Shown here piece after piece: positions 1-13,228 of a DNA stretch of 64,000 nucleotides. Under the pieces are notes generated by a model, which saw only the letters and a list, made by a program, of their open reading frames with translations, was not told where the DNA came from and did no database searches. Where the stretch lies: positions 26,959,501-27,023,500 of the forward strand of contig OX485805.1 of assembly GCA_950295325.1 (NCBI GenBank). Direction: 5' to 3'. Positions within the stretch are counted from its first letter, which is position 1, and every line of letters begins with the position of its first letter. The position numbers and the translations under genes are program-made. This DNA comes from Polytrichum commune. Lineage: Eukaryota; Streptophyta; Polytrichopsida; Polytrichales; Polytrichaceae.

Positions 1-284
1 GAGGATCCTGCTCCTTAGCTTGGCATTCTTGCCAAGTAAGAAAGAAGAGAGTCAAAGCCTTCTAAGAGCTCTAAATCTCTCTTCAAATGCACACAATGAG
101 TCAAGTTATCTCTCACTCCACCACAGGAGAATGTGTAAGAGTGTAAGGGGATAAGAACTCAAGATTTATTGCAAAAACATGTGTGGAGGTGTGTTGTTTA
201 TGTGTGTTTTTGCCATGATTTAGTTGTATTTGTTAATGGTGGTTGGCACTCGAGCTACAGTGACACACGATCGCTATTTACACG

Positions 285-1705
285 ACAATCGAGTTTTTCC
301 ATTTGAACTTTTACATCGGTTTATTATAGTGTCAAGAGTTGAAGTATTGTCATCACATTGATGGATGGTTTGTGCTTTTGATCGGTAGCATTCTCTCAAA
401 CATGAGTCGTTATGAAATGTAAGGGCCGCTTTCCTTTATATTTAGTCCTATAGTGTACAACTCTACAAACACACTGTCCCCGGTGGGCTCACCTTTGACA
501 GTACTCAATCTATAATCCCATATTGTAGTCTTCTTTGTAACATTATATACATCATGATGTTTCTGGGTCCCATCCACAACAAGGTGGACTAAAATCGTGT
601 CACTTGTCACTTGTCACTTGTCACCCTTTTTTTCAGTCTTTGACACTCATTTCAATAGTTATCCAGTTTTTCCATTTGAACTTTTACACTGGTTTATTAT
701 AGTGTCAAGAGTTAGAGTATTGTCATCACATTGATGGATGGTTTGTACTTTTGATCGGTAGCATTGCCTCAAACATGAGGCATTATGAAATGTAAGGGTT
801 TTTTTATACTTAGTCCTATAATGTACAACTCTACAAGCACGATGTCCCGGGCATTTCACCTATGACGGTACTCAATCCATAATCCCATACTCCCGTCTTC
901 TTTGTAACATTATATACATCATGATGTTTCTAGGTCCCATCCACAACAAGGTGTACCGAAACCGGATCACGTGTCACCCTTTTTCTTTCAATCTTTGACA
1001 CTCCTTTGAAAAGTTATCCAGTTTTTTATTTTGAACTTTACATTAGTTTATTATTGTAGTGTCAAGAGTTAGAGTGAATATAAATACTGATGGATGGTTT
1101 GTACTTTTGATCAGTAACATTGCCTCAAACATGAGGTGTTATGAAATGTAAAGGCTCTTTTATATTTAGTCCTTATAATGCACAACTCTACAAGCACACC
1201 GTCCCGGGCGGGTTCACTTATAACAGTATTCAAGTCATAATTCCATACTCGTCCTCTTCATAACATTATGTACATCATGATGTTTTTGGATCCAATCCAC
1301 AATAAGGTGTACCATAGTTGTGTGAGTGTCATCCTTTTTTCACAACCTTTGACACTCATGTGAACAATCATCATGCTTTCTTTTTGAGCTTTACCATAGG
1401 TTTATAGTCAAAACTTAGCATGAATATAAATTGTCATCACATTGATGCACGGTTTGTGCTTTTAAACGGTAACATTGCCTCAAACATGGGTCGTTATGAA
1501 ATATAAGGAATCTCCTTTTCATTTAGTCCTTAGTGGAACACTTTATCATGGTTGGACCTGGAGGTTCCCAAATACTAGGTTAACCTTTGGAAATGTTGCT
1601 GGAATTCATGGAAGCCAAACTGCACCGTCCCATGGGGGGTTCACCTGTGATGGTACCCAGTTCATTCATCCACTCTCGTCTTTGTAACATTATACATCGT
1701 GATGC
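285..1705. repeat. tandem array A, four units of about 355-373 bp
   Basis: Four head-to-tail copies can be anchored on the motif agtttttcc, followed by a run reading tttgaactttta, at about 292, 665, 1020 and (degenerate) 1375. Each unit also carries a stretch around tgtcaagagttagagt, a tcctcaaacatgag-like stretch, a cccgggcggg-like GC patch and an acatcatgatgtttc palindromic patch in the same order. Copies 1-3 are close to one another and copy 4 is more diverged. No open frame is conserved between units, so this looks like non-coding satellite-like or amplified transposon DNA. The short open frames that cross it are unrelated to each other. Confidence 0.85.
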
Positions 1706-2645
1706 TTTGCATAATATATAAGATCTAGAGATCCCCAAATAGGTTAACCTTTTGAACTGCTGCTGAAATTCATGGAAGGCAAGCAAGATTCTTATATACC
1801 TATTCGTGTTGTACACAATTTTGATACCTAGATACATTGAACAATATTGGATCATCACACGACATCTGCAATCCCAACTTATTAATCGTCAATCAGAACC
1901 TCAGGAATCATGAATTCCTGATTCTCTCTTAACTTGACTCCTTTGCACACAGTGTACATGGGTTATCAATAATCACATGCATAGGATACGAAGATTCCTG
2001 AATACATTAACTTCTTGAACGGCTGCTGAATTCATGGCAGGTGAGCAGGTTCTTATCCTATTGGTGTACACACTCTTGATGCCTAGCTAAGTTGGATACA
2101 AACAATATTAGTTCATCACATGACATCCTCAATCCCGACTTATTAATCATCGAACTTCAGAAATCATCAATTCCTAATTCCTCTCTTGACTTGATTCCTC
2201 TGCACACTGTGTGTGGGTTATCAATAATCATGTTTTTCGCATAGAATCCAGAGATCCTCAAGTAGGTTAACCTTTTCACCTGCTGCTGAATTCATGGCAG
2301 GTGAGCTTTCTTAACTATATTCCTTTTGGTGTACACAATTTTGATACCTAGATACAAACAACATTTGGTTCACTGATTCACCACATGGCATCCATATATA
2401 ATCCCAACTTATTAATCATCAGAACTTGAGGAATCATTATTTCCGTATTTCTCTCATAACTCGACTCCTAGTCTGCACACCATGTGTGTGTGGGTTATCA
2501 ATAAATATAATCCTAATATGCTTTGATACAAACATTGGATCGCATGTCGATCTGTCTGCAACCCGGCCAACTTAATAATCAGAAATTCTTGACACATTAA
2601 TTCCTCGCAATATCCCCACTTACACATGAGTTGATCATTGAATTG
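1560..2645. repeat. tandem array B, units of about 260 bp
   Basis: Units are anchored on ggttaacctttt (about 1742, degenerate at 2004, again at 2264), each followed by ctgctgaattcatgg. All contain attttgatacctagatac, a tcccaacttattaatc stretch and a tgggttatcaataa stretch. Spacing is about 260 bp. The last unit, after about 2490, is incomplete and fades out near 2645. A short piece of the same family (about 1560-1620) is embedded inside the last unit of array A. No conserved coding frame is seen. Confidence 0.8.
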
Positions 2646-2664
2646 ATCAAGCAGTGGTGACAAG

Positions 2665-3616
2665 TACGAGGTGCCCCTTTAAATACAGCTTGCTTGGAAA
2701 TTGTCAACAAATGCAGAGATTAATGGACCGGAACAACCCATGAGACAGCTGGGAGACTTTCTGCATAAGAACCAATTAACTGCGGTGTGCAATTAAGTGG
2801 CGTAGAATATTCTAGCATTTCGCCAAAGTCATGTGTCAAGTTTCAACTTGTCAAGACTCAAAGAGCTTTGAGGAAGTATGACATGAATTAAACTGCCATC
2901 ACTCGAGCCTACTCGTACTAATAAGCTTACCTAGTCACACAGCTTGAGATTGACCTGGCAAAATCATGATGCATGTTGTTCATTTGTCCTTAAATAAATA
3001 TTTTTTTAACTTTTAAAAACTAAAACTAAATTGAAAGAAACTAAGAAAATTTATTGATACATGGGATGGATTTGGAAATTGTCTATGTGCAGGCTATGCA
3101 GTGCCTTCATATGTCCCACCCACGCGGAAAATGATGGGTGTTTGAGGCATCAGGAATGAGGCGACCGGGGAGTAATTCATGAACTGACATGATCGCAGTT
3201 CAAAACTATTTACCAGCTCTTTGAACTGAATTAGTACAATTGTTTACTGGGGTATTAAGCTTTATGCGCATCAAGGACTAGACTAGAAGCCAGTAATTCA
3301 AATGTACTAGGCATTGGCAGTGCAGGGCCAGTACTGAACCTCTAAAAGCCTTACGATATAGAGTAGTGACAATTCTGAATTTCATTCATCGCTAGACCGA
3401 TCCGAAATTATAATTTCTAAATTGGTGAAACTGGCGCCATCAATCTAAATACATGAGCACATTGTTGTTCAATCTTCAATTACAACATGCACGTTGCACC
3501 ATGCACGTACTTCACATAAAAGGGCACAGTAATAATACTCACTGTTCAATTGTCAAGGACTATTCTCAATTCCGCAGCTGAAGTATGTACTACTGAGTAG
3601 TAACTGAGTCAACCAT
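2665..3616. other. intergenic, no gene recognised
   Basis: AT-rich sequence with no recognisable gene, RNA or transposon end. A poly(T)/poly(A) stretch lies near 3000-3050. Open frames here are short and unlike any family I know. Confidence 0.5.
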
Positions 3617-3619
3617 TAA

Positions 3620-3967
3620 GGGCCACTTTAGATGGGGATCCACGGTCCAAGAACAAAAGGACCAATTTGAAGTGTTTTGAGGCATATTGGATCCTTGAAT
3701 CAGATCTTCTTTTGGACTCCTATCTTCTAAAATGGTTCTCCAAAACATGAGTTTTATTTTAAGCTTCATTTCTTGGTTCAGATCATTAGTGTTTCTTTCC
3801 AAAATGATGACATGTAGGAGATATCTTATTTAAATTGCCTCTTCTTGGTTGTGGACCCTCATCTACATGCTTTAGGTCCAATTTACACCTCTCGGCCAAT
3901 AAGATTGCTCCAATTTGTTGGAGCCCCCCCCCCCCCCCACCCCTTGGACCCCCATCTAAAGCGCCCC
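3620..3967. mobile_element. Tourist-like (PIF/Harbinger) MITE with TAA duplication
   Basis: The element starts gggccactttagatgggg and ends with the near-perfect inverted counterpart (cccccatctaaagcgcccc). It is flanked by TAA on both sides (3617-3619 and 3968-3970). A TAA/TTA target duplication and G-rich terminal repeats are characteristic of PIF/Harbinger-derived MITEs. It contains a 15-base C run at 3924-3938. It carries no coding capacity, so it would be non-autonomous. A decayed Harbinger transposase lies at 26.2 kb, but nothing shows that the two belong to the same family. Confidence 0.75.
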
Positions 3968-3970
3968 TAA

Positions 3971-5032
3971 GTATACACCGAGACTTCTTATGTGTCAAAA
4001 TCATTCCACTCTCAAAAGCATCCTATCCTATTAACCAGAAAGATATGAATTATTATTTGCACTTGTCATCTAGTATAAGTACTCAATAGATAACTTTGCG
4101 TCCATTTCCATGTCCTCCACACACCCACATTACTCAAACTTCGTTGATGTGCTCGGTAATGATAAACTTAGGGTTCTATGTCTTTTACACAATTCATTAT
4201 CTTATACAATCTTATCCATGATCGTCCTCCACATGGCAATAAGAAAGTACAATCCACATCACTATATTTGTAAATCGGAGATTTTCGAATGTCTTAGATT
4301 AAATGCAAATGATTTAATATCAAGTCCAATTTCTTATTGTGATGACATGTATTGTGTCAAATTGGTTAATGTTGCCCACGCGAACCGCTTTATTAAGTCA
4401 CATTAAATATATATTTGTTTTCTTTGTTCTTTTATGTGAAAACCATGTCCTTCAATAATCTCAAGATCATGAAAAAGTCTCCAATTACTAAATATAGTGA
4501 TCCACCTTTATCATAACATTATTCAGCCATGTTAGTCAATTCCACTAATCTCATATTAAAGCAATTATATTTTTGGGGCCCCCCAAACGAAGTACTAATA
4601 TTCGGTTATCGGTTTGCACAATCAAGCTAACACTTGAAAAATTGGATGGAGTTATATTCATGACACTACTCACATGAATCACGATGGTTCACCCTGGCAC
4701 TATTCATTGAAGATAATAGCATTATTCACAATATTCATACTATTCATACCGGCATTATTCATTATTTGTATCAACGTTAGTTTCCTCCTGTTATCTAAGT
4801 CTCTTCCCATGAAGGTAAGATAGCGGAGGCCCGTGTTAGATGATAAATATAGAAACCAAACTCAACGTTTTAATATGAGATTGGATATCGTTATGAAACC
4901 ACGAGGAGTTTACTTACTGATACATCGGTGGAAAGTCCTTTCAACCGTCATATGTACCCAATCTAGTGACAATATTCTCCAAGCCTATTCTATAGGTGGA
5001 GGGGCAAGGCCACCCACTAGAGTAGTTGGTAG
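3971..5032. other. intergenic, no gene recognised
   Basis: AT-rich sequence. Near 4650-4770 there is a run of short degenerate repeats around attcat/ttattcat. No supported gene or RNA was found. Confidence 0.45.
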
Positions 5033-5452
5033 GTGATCACCACGGGGAGGTCACTCCATTGTCAAGTTGAAAACCACGTGCGAACAAAGTTTGCTACCCC
5101 TTTATTATATGCCATAGATAATTTTAAAAATTATGATATTTTTTCTATATATACATATCCATTGATAATATCTTCTTCTTCTTTTGAAGTTTTTAGTCAT
5201 CTCCATTTTTTCTAGTAATTTTTTTAGTTCAATTCTGCGTCATTCTAGTTAGAAACGGTATGTTTTCTAAAAACAAATTATCAAATTTGGTTCTCAATTT
5301 TTACTATGTAATAGATACCATGTATGTCTACTCATAAAAAAATTTGATACAATTTTGACCCATTTTGTTGATGCAACTTAGAAAAAGTAGATTTTTTTTG
5401 TTCGCTTGTGGTGTTCAACTTGACAATGGAGTGCACCCCCCGGGGTGATCAC
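5033..5452. mobile_element. MITE with terminal inverted repeats of about 55 bp
   Basis: The left end (gtgatcaccacggggagg, followed by a stretch containing ccattgtcaagttgaa) is mirrored at the right end (ttcaacttgacaatggag, then ccccccggggtgatcac). The arms can be paired for about 55 bp with few mismatches. The interior is AT-rich and non-coding. The outside flanks (cactagagtag on the left, cactagaataa on the right) resemble one another, so either the target duplication is degenerate or the true ends lie slightly further out. The superfamily cannot be assigned from the sequence. Confidence 0.7.
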
Positions 5453-7437
5453 ACTAGAATAATGGGTGAGTGATGTCACTTCTTGCATGAAAATCCCCAA
5501 CATTTACATAGGTGCCACTTTGGGTTCGGGAGATTTTTGAGCTCAACAAGCTAAAATCCTCCCCTTCACAAATTCTACCGGGTTTTTTAGATTTGACCAG
5601 TTCCAAACTTGTTGCCATTAATTTGGACCGGCCAATATCCTATATTTTTTTTTCAAGTGCCGGCTAATTTTCTCTTCATTGTAATGACAACTGGCCAAAA
5701 ACTTGAGCATATCGTAAACCGGTGTTTCAATGTAGCAAAATTATATCTACAAACAACATACACCATTCAACAACAACGTCCAAAGAATTTATCAACATAC
5801 AACAATAATATGTAATGATATCAACATCCAACAACAATGATCAACAATGCATTACATACAAGAAACAACAACAATGATCAACAATTTATCCATAACAAGA
5901 GTTGAACCTAAAAAAATTGGTTGATGGCCGTGGATTTACTCTTCTATCATACCTAGGTCTAAGAACCTCATATTAGATTTGAGGCCACAACATGGATAAA
6001 GAGTAATCTAACATTCCATACTATATACAAAAATGAAATTCATAAACTGTTAGAATCAACATCAACAGTATCATCTTCACCTTCAAGAGGAAAACGCCCA
6101 GAAAGGTATCTCTGTGGATGTGAAAACAACCATCTAAACTTTGTAGAGTTCCTCCATAAAGCTATGGCTTCCATTAGTACGTTATCAAGATCACCACAAA
6201 GATTTTCCATAGACACACTCATAATACATTCTAAACGCTAGCCATCAACAATGAAATGCAATAATGAAGCAAAAGCTTCGCCTGTCCGGCATTCACCAAA
6301 TCGCTACAAGCCTACAACAAACACATAACCCAAACCCTAGAACCAGATGATATCTGGCCCTAGATGAATCAAACAAGATGAAATCCGCCTATTTCACAAT
6401 TCATCCGGGTAAAAATCCTCCTCCTCAAAATGGTTGCCAGTTGAAATCCATTTTCTTTTTTAAAAGCACCGGTTTCACATGCTCCACTTTCCCAATTCAA
6501 TCGGACTTTTCACAAAACCAACCGGCCGCCATTACACTAAATACCGGTTCTCCCCGGACATTGGTGCCACAGGAAGTATAGGTGAGTGACCAAACACAAA
6601 AATTGAACCATACTGAGATACCAAGCAAGCTATATTGAGAACTCACATAAACTACATCCTTTTCTAGACATAAAAGAGTTATTTGTCAAGTAAAGGAGAC
6701 CCAAACCTTAAAGTTACCCTCTTTTAGATTTTAAACTTCTCTCAAAGTTTGAGAGGGGGAAAGAGGAGGTCTTAAAAGTTCGCTCAAATTTCAAAATAGG
6801 CTCCAGTGTACAACGAGCTAACAAGCTTTCAATAAAAATTCTCTGAAAGAAGGATCAAACCCACGGTTTCGTCCCTCTTTAAGAGACTTTACGGATAACT
6901 CCAATGTGGATACTTTAATTATAAAATATTCACTACTAATGATTGCACGATTCATGTGCCTCGCATGCATTTTAGAGCACATAGCTTTTGAGCATATAGA
7001 GTTACTAATTTGCAAACCAAATGAGAAGTAGTTTGTGATATTTCTAAGATTGAAGACATGATTAGAATTAACCGCATAGTTGAAAAAGACAGGTTGGGAC
7101 CCCCTATTTTCATAGGTTTCCAATGACCATTGCAGGCTAACTTGGTGTTGATGATTCATGTTAGAGTTCAATTTTAAACATAGGATCCAATTAGTGTGGG
7201 CTCTATTTTGGGGCTCCAAAACATTTCACCATATTCCTTTGTTACATTTGGTGGACGGGCCTAACGACCCCCCCCCCCCCCCGCAACTATTCTTGGACCT
7301 CTCATTTTGTAGCTTTGTCATTGGGTGGTTGATGCTTCAAGGAATTTTGCCCTCTTACACAGTTGGGATACACTTTGCCCTCATGCATCATGGTGGGTAT
7401 TAAGCCCTAATGCGGTGAGACATACACATGCACATTA

Positions 7438-7480
7438 ATTGAGCTTGATTGCAAGGGAGCTCTTTGCAATCAAGCTCAAT
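7438..7480. repeat. perfect 17-bp inverted repeat, 9-nt loop
   Basis: attgagcttgattgcaa (7438-7454) is followed by its exact reverse complement at 7464-7480. It could form a small stem-loop. No gene or transposon end is next to it, so function is unknown. Confidence 0.75.
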
Positions 7481-10400
7481 CAAGACCTTGTCAAACCACG
7501 ACAGAATCAAATTTGCATATACATGTAGTCAAATTCAATCAATGTGTAAGGGATTTCATCATGGTTTGAGGTAGGAAGATAAGTGTGACCCTTTGAGCTT
7601 GTTGCATTTGGATACAAAGATAAGTTTTCACTGAAGACTAGGTCATTCCATTCCCAACTGCATGTGTTTAGCAATATTCAATATTCAATCATAGAATAGC
7701 AACTGTCAATTCAGTGGGCAACCAAGACCTTACATTAAGCTATTCGTTCATGGCGATTAGGAGCAACATTGTAGGAATTACTTTGGAGCTTACCTGAGGA
7801 GCAATCAAGGTCATAATCTAGTTGGATACAATTAGGAGCTCCATTGAATTGCATATTTGACTAGGTAGCCTATTTGCGTATTTGCTTAACATATTTGACA
7901 AACCATGCATTTTTGTTGACCATGTTGATATCGCAATGTTCCATGTTAAAGTAAAAGTGATGAATTTGGTTTATGAAGTTGCAAAATCTTTGGCTGCAAG
8001 AGTAACTTGTAAGTGGAAGGATTCTCTTCACATAGGTATCCCTATTTACACTTGTTCCAATAATGATATGGATATTGAAATGACCGTGGGCAATTATTGG
8101 CCTTTACATCTCGTATTGTATGAGAAGGAGGCGTAAGGCGAACAATGGTGAGCTCTGCAATACATAATGCAAGAAATTTGCATGGGTCAGAGCATGCAAA
8201 GGGTGGGGGATAAGGTGAGTTCAACAGATGCGAAGGTGGTTTTAGTGGAAGCTAGGGTGGGACCAGTGGATGCCAAGGTGGCTTCATGGACTAAAAGGTC
8301 ACAAATGTTGATGTAAAAGTGAAAGTAGTCAACATATGCATCAGTGTGGTTGCACATGCTATTGTAGTAGTCGATGTGAAAATGTCAATAACAGATTGCC
8401 ATATTTCACTAATTGATCGGAAGGTTATAGCATTTGATGACAAAATTACGCACGAGAGCACATGTGGAGTTAGGATTGAATTAACGATGGTCACAAAAAT
8501 CGTGGTATACACATTCAATATTGTGGATACAATTCATAATAGCTACCCATGGAAATTGAAGGTGTTGGCCAAAACTGCAACAAAAGTTGGTGTTGAAGTC
8601 GATGAGGAAGGGAACCCAAGGTGGAGGCATTGGTAACCTACATAAATCCCGTTACGGTAATAACACTCTCATGAGACAACTTTGTGGACATGAGGCAATT
8701 TGGATCCCTTGCAAATTGGTTTTCAATGGATTTTGCAGCACCCACAAATGCTATATACAAGGATATGTGTGTACTAAAAACTCATGTTGATGTTATAGAG
8801 AGATGTGGCACCTACAAGGTCTTGAATGTAGCAAATGCCAATACTATACCCACCATCACTAATACCCATCATAAGTAATATCCCCACCAACCCTCCATCA
8901 CTAATATCCCCACTTGCTAACAAAAATGGCTACATCTAGACTCCCAATGCAAGGAGATGAAGAGTGAGTGCATTAAGTTGATTGAATCGAGCCGGGATGT
9001 GGTTGCCTGAGGAGCGTTGTGTGAGAGGCATTCAAGGGAATGGTGAGAACTTGGCCTCTAAGACCACAAGCATAGTAGGGTGGTCATATACCAAGCACGG
9101 AAGGAAATGTTGAAGGCAAACAACCTAACCTTGCACATCCTCTAGGTGGAGGGGCCATTATTATTTGTTGTGCCAACAATCAACACTCTCAATTGGAACG
9201 AGCTTCCAACAATACCAAAAAAAGGTTTGGCACAAAATGCAAGGAGGGGTGGGGCTGAAACAAGTAACCATGCATAAAAATCGACTCCTGAGCCCAAGTT
9301 GACTATAAATATGTCTCCATATGTGCAGCCTCAGTTCCATATATGGGCAAGTAAGAGTTATTTTGAAGTACGATGCATGAAGCATTGATGTGTAGGCATA
9401 GGATTTTGCAATGCCCATAATTTGGATTGGGTGCATTGGTGGGTAACAAAGGAATGTAAGCGTGTACGTGACTATGTGGCACTTGAAACGAACTATTGGG
9501 TTATCCATCCCTGGAATGGGACAACACCAGTGGTTGAAGCAATAGCAAAGTCACCACCGAGCCCACATAGCGATCCTACGCACAAATTCTCGAGTCTATT
9601 GTCAAAATTGAATGCAAAATGACACCAACTCATGATGATCACGAACACACAAAGGAAGCATACACTAAGTTAACAACGGTTGTGCATGCATGAGAACAAT
9701 GAAATACTCTTTCTCAAGAACGCAATGAGCTTGTCTGCACCAATTAAGCAGCACGTATGTGATCGAGGTGGCCCATGGTTTTATTCTCCTTTACTTTACA
9801 AATCACTTTAATGTATCTAGCTAGTGTAACCCTCCGTTAGTAGTGTCAACAACACTAAGTGCTATAAACAGCATGCATCAAATGCCATGATGTCCCAAGT
9901 TGCAGTAATTGCTCATTCAACTTTTGGCTGCAAACAGTGTCTAGAAATGTACCTCTATTATACATATTAGGGTAAGCAATGCGCACTGGAGGCAGGCAGG
10001 CTGCACCCTCGAGAAGAGAGTTGAGATTGTCTTATAATGGCTGCTGATATAATGTTCACTTATATTTATTGCTGATTCCTGCAACACATGACTTGGGTAA
10101 TGGTACTTGTGAAACATTTTGAAGTTCATAGTAACATAACTTAATTAAGTGGCCCTAATTAGCACCCTTTTAAGGATATATACTCGGGAGCATTATTGTA
10201 TACGAGCGTACCTCTCATCCATTCAACATAAAAGCTTGACCTCTTGTAGGTTTGATTTTGATCATTCATCTCATAAAGATCTTGAACACGTGGTCCAATC
10301 TTTAAAAAATATATGTTTTATATCTAATTTAGATACACACATATCCACATATACCACTCAATATAAATGTTTGATTAACAAAAGTTATCAAAATAGTCCG

Positions 10401-11539
10401 CTCACCTCACATAGACTCCCAGTCCCCTCTACAGCTTCAGAGCCTCGACAACAAAACAAGGAGGTAATTGGGTTCCATTTGCCATAGCCCCTTCTCCAAG
10501 TGTGATATAGGTCATATAACCTCTAATATGTTTGTCAAATTGACTCATTTTACGTTAGATATTTTTAAATCGGGTATGTGTAAAATGTTTGTAAAATGAG
10601 CCTTGTCAAATAAGCCCCTACTTCAGTGTTGGATATGCATTGCATTTGAGGTCATCTTTAAGATCAAAAAATCTTGGAGCAATGTATTAGCTTGGTTGCA
10701 ATGTGCATGGCATGTATATACTTCCCACATTGTTATGTTGTTGCAACAACTATAATGTAGGTCATGATGGATGGTGTGGTTCACACCCAAGGGTTGTACC
10801 TAATGTTAAAGCCTAGAAACATGAGAGAGTATACTTTACCCCTTCCCCCTATGTGTACGAGAAAAATGGAACCAAAATTAATAATTGTTTTAATTGCAGT
10901 TGTTCAATGCAGTTTAGACTTGTTACTTGTAAACAACCAATTAAACATCACATGTAGATATCCTCAACAATTTTGAATTATTAAAATAACATAATTCTCT
11001 AATTCAAACAACAACAACAACAACAATTAAGGTAAATAGTTTTAAAGTTATTTTTTCTTTAATGTTTTTGCAATATGAAATTATACTTTACAATGACTTA
11101 ATTTTCAAAAGATGGCACTAAGTACTTGGGGGATGTTGCTATAGAAATGCACTCACATGGTTAAAAACAACCTACATTGGGTGCACACTAGAAGATGAGT
11201 TGTGTTTTGTATTCAATTGTGACAAGCAAAGTGTGAAATCTCATGAAATTATGCGAGGTTGACAACTCTCATCGAATTTACTCTCATGCCACAACAACTT
11301 TTGCACATGTCCTAACCAACAACTACGTGACACGTGGTGATGACTCAAGTTTGACAACCACCATTCATCACCTTGTCCACCCATGTGGATGTGTGTCTTT
11401 ATCTATGCATGTACATACTTACATAGGTAACGAATACATCCATGTTCACCAGTGAGTAAACATGAGACTAAAGAAATTGATGTATGCCAATGGACTCGTC
11501 ATGTCATTGTATTCATGTTCACCCATAGGTAGAAATAAT

Positions 11540-11628
11540 GATATATATATATGTATATGTATATATATATATGTGTGTATGTGTATGTATATGTATATAT
11601 GTATATATGTATGTATGTATGTATATGT
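11540..11628. repeat. ATGT/ATAT microsatellite
   Basis: A mixed tract of atat, atgt and gtat units over about 90 bp. All the overlapping open frames with repeated Tyr/Ile/His on both strands come from this repeat and are not genes. Confidence 0.9.
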
Positions 11629-12399
11629 GCCAATGGACACATCATCCAATCACTCATCCTAGGGCATTTATTATATAACAATCAATCTCAACATCACATG
11701 GATGTACGATGGACTAGGTAACCATCAAGAGGTAAGTGGATGGATGAGCCACATGAGCGGCAAATAGTCCATCTACTTAAGCTAGTTCAATTATAACCGA
11801 TCAGCTCACGGATAGAATGTGAAAATTATGGATGATATCGGGTCTCCATGGATGAAAATTTGTGGAGAGCTCTAGTAACCCTTCTCCTCTAGGATGTGCA
11901 ATTGGTTATGGATTCATCATTCATCCATCAATTTGTTCAATGAGGACTACGAATCATGTATCCATGTTCACACACGGGTAAAACATGGTGTAGAAACATA
12001 TGTATGCCAATAGACTTGTCATGGAGTCATTGCATCCATTCTCAATGTTCAATTATGGAATGGAATGAAATGAATTCGACCATGAAACCAAATGGCTTAT
12101 AAGTAAACATGGTGTAGAAATATGAGATGTATCATGCATGCACTAATCTTAGAGCCATCTAGTATATGCATCAATTCATCTCAACATTACATGGATGTAC
12201 TATGGATCCATCATCCATCCATCCATCCATCCATCAATATCTTCATTGAGAACTAGGAGCTAGGTTGATTTTACACAATTTTTTGCATTCCGCATCCCAA
12301 ATGCTCAATGACATTTATTTATTTCTAAGTCCCAAAACCTTAAATTTGATATACACGTCAACATACATTGAGATATGATCTTAAACATGCATCTAAGGT

Positions 12400-12790
12400 A
12401 CATGGGTGTTATTCGGTTTGTTTTTCAGGTTCTCCTACTTCTATTAAATGGGTGCCCACAACACAACTTTTGTTATTGGCAAATCGACTACAATGAATCA
12501 ACAAGTATTGGATTGAACATGAAGGCTCCCATGATTTAGTTATGAATTTCAAGTGCATGGTTGTTTATTCCTTAAGTGACTACATAAGTCCTCCCAATTG
12601 TGTCCACTATTGAGTTTGGAGTAATCAATTGGAGTATTTGTCCAATCTCTTTTACTCATGTGTCTTTTGGTGTTTGTTCTTTCATCTTTCATCTTCACTG
12701 TACCACACACCAATCAAATATACATGTTTGATTAAGGGGAGTACTAGATTAACATTTGCATCCCTTATATTTTAGTGGTGTATGGTTGGG
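12400..12790 (+). repeat. dispersed repeat, copy 1 (second copy at 16.45 kb)
   Basis: This segment matches 16450-16805 in order along its length. Shared stretches include gggtgttatt, ttctccta/aacttctat, cataagtcctcc, tgt(c)cactattga, tagtccaatct-like, catgtgtctt and caccaatcaaatata. Divergence is high, so the copies are old. No coding frame is shared. The family cannot be named. Confidence 0.6.
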
Positions 12791-13009
12791 TGTGAATGTA
12801 AGAGCGGACACAAATAGACCACGTTGGAAATATGTTGCCAGTAGTTTTGAAGTTTGTTGACTTTTCTTGACGCAATAGTTAACATAAAGGGGGGAATGTA
12901 TAACAATCTTGAATAAATTGGATAATCTTCAATTTGACAATAAATAGGATATTTATAAAAACTCTAAAATTTACGAGGAAAGTGGATATGGGCAAATTTT
13001 GGATTTGCT

Positions 13010-13228
13010 ACACTAAATATGATATTTAGTGTCACTTATTATTTGGAATCACACATCGCTATAATTGTTTAATGTACATCTTATCTTTTACCAACAAAGG
13101 TTGAATTGGTTGTTTGGGCATTATAAAAAATTAAAATATTTCCTGGTAAAAAATTACATCAATAATAAAAAAGATATAGGAATGTATTACTTTGAAGAGT
13201 ATGTGACACTAAATATCATATTTAATGT
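13010..13228. mobile_element. small MITE with tttagtgt-type ends
   Basis: The left end reads cactaaatatgatatttagtg, which is itself almost palindromic. The right end reads gacactaaatatcatattt in the same family style about 200 bp later. The interior is AT-rich and non-coding. It resembles the ends of MITEs at 41.4, 43.3 and 48.0 kb (acactaaat / atttagtgt), so it probably belongs to a CACTA-related MITE group. Confidence 0.5.

Larger units (their letters stand above)
5453..13000. other. gene-poor stretch with simple repeats
   Basis: I recognise no gene here. Items seen are: an acaacaatgatcaacaat-type simple repeat (about 5750-5890); a 15-base C run (7268-7282); a 17-bp perfect hairpin (7438-7480); an (ATGT/ATAT)n microsatellite (11540-11625); (caa)n near 11010; an (atcc)n run near 12210; and one copy of a dispersed repeat at 12.4-12.8 kb. 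Open frames at 7882-8136 and 8319-8636 are the longest with any bias towards coding-like valine/lysine composition, but they match no family I know and lie in degenerate gatgtgaaagt/gatgccaaggtgg repeats. Confidence 0.5.

Noticed and set aside
7882-8636. Two consecutive open frames with Val/Lys-rich composition
   Set aside because: No family recognised; the DNA shows degenerate gatgtgaaagt-type repetition, and no promoter, splice or conservation evidence can be seen.
11446-11681. Overlapping Tyr/Ile/His-rich open frames on both strands
   Set aside because: They are translations of the ATGT/ATAT microsatellite in several frames, not genes.
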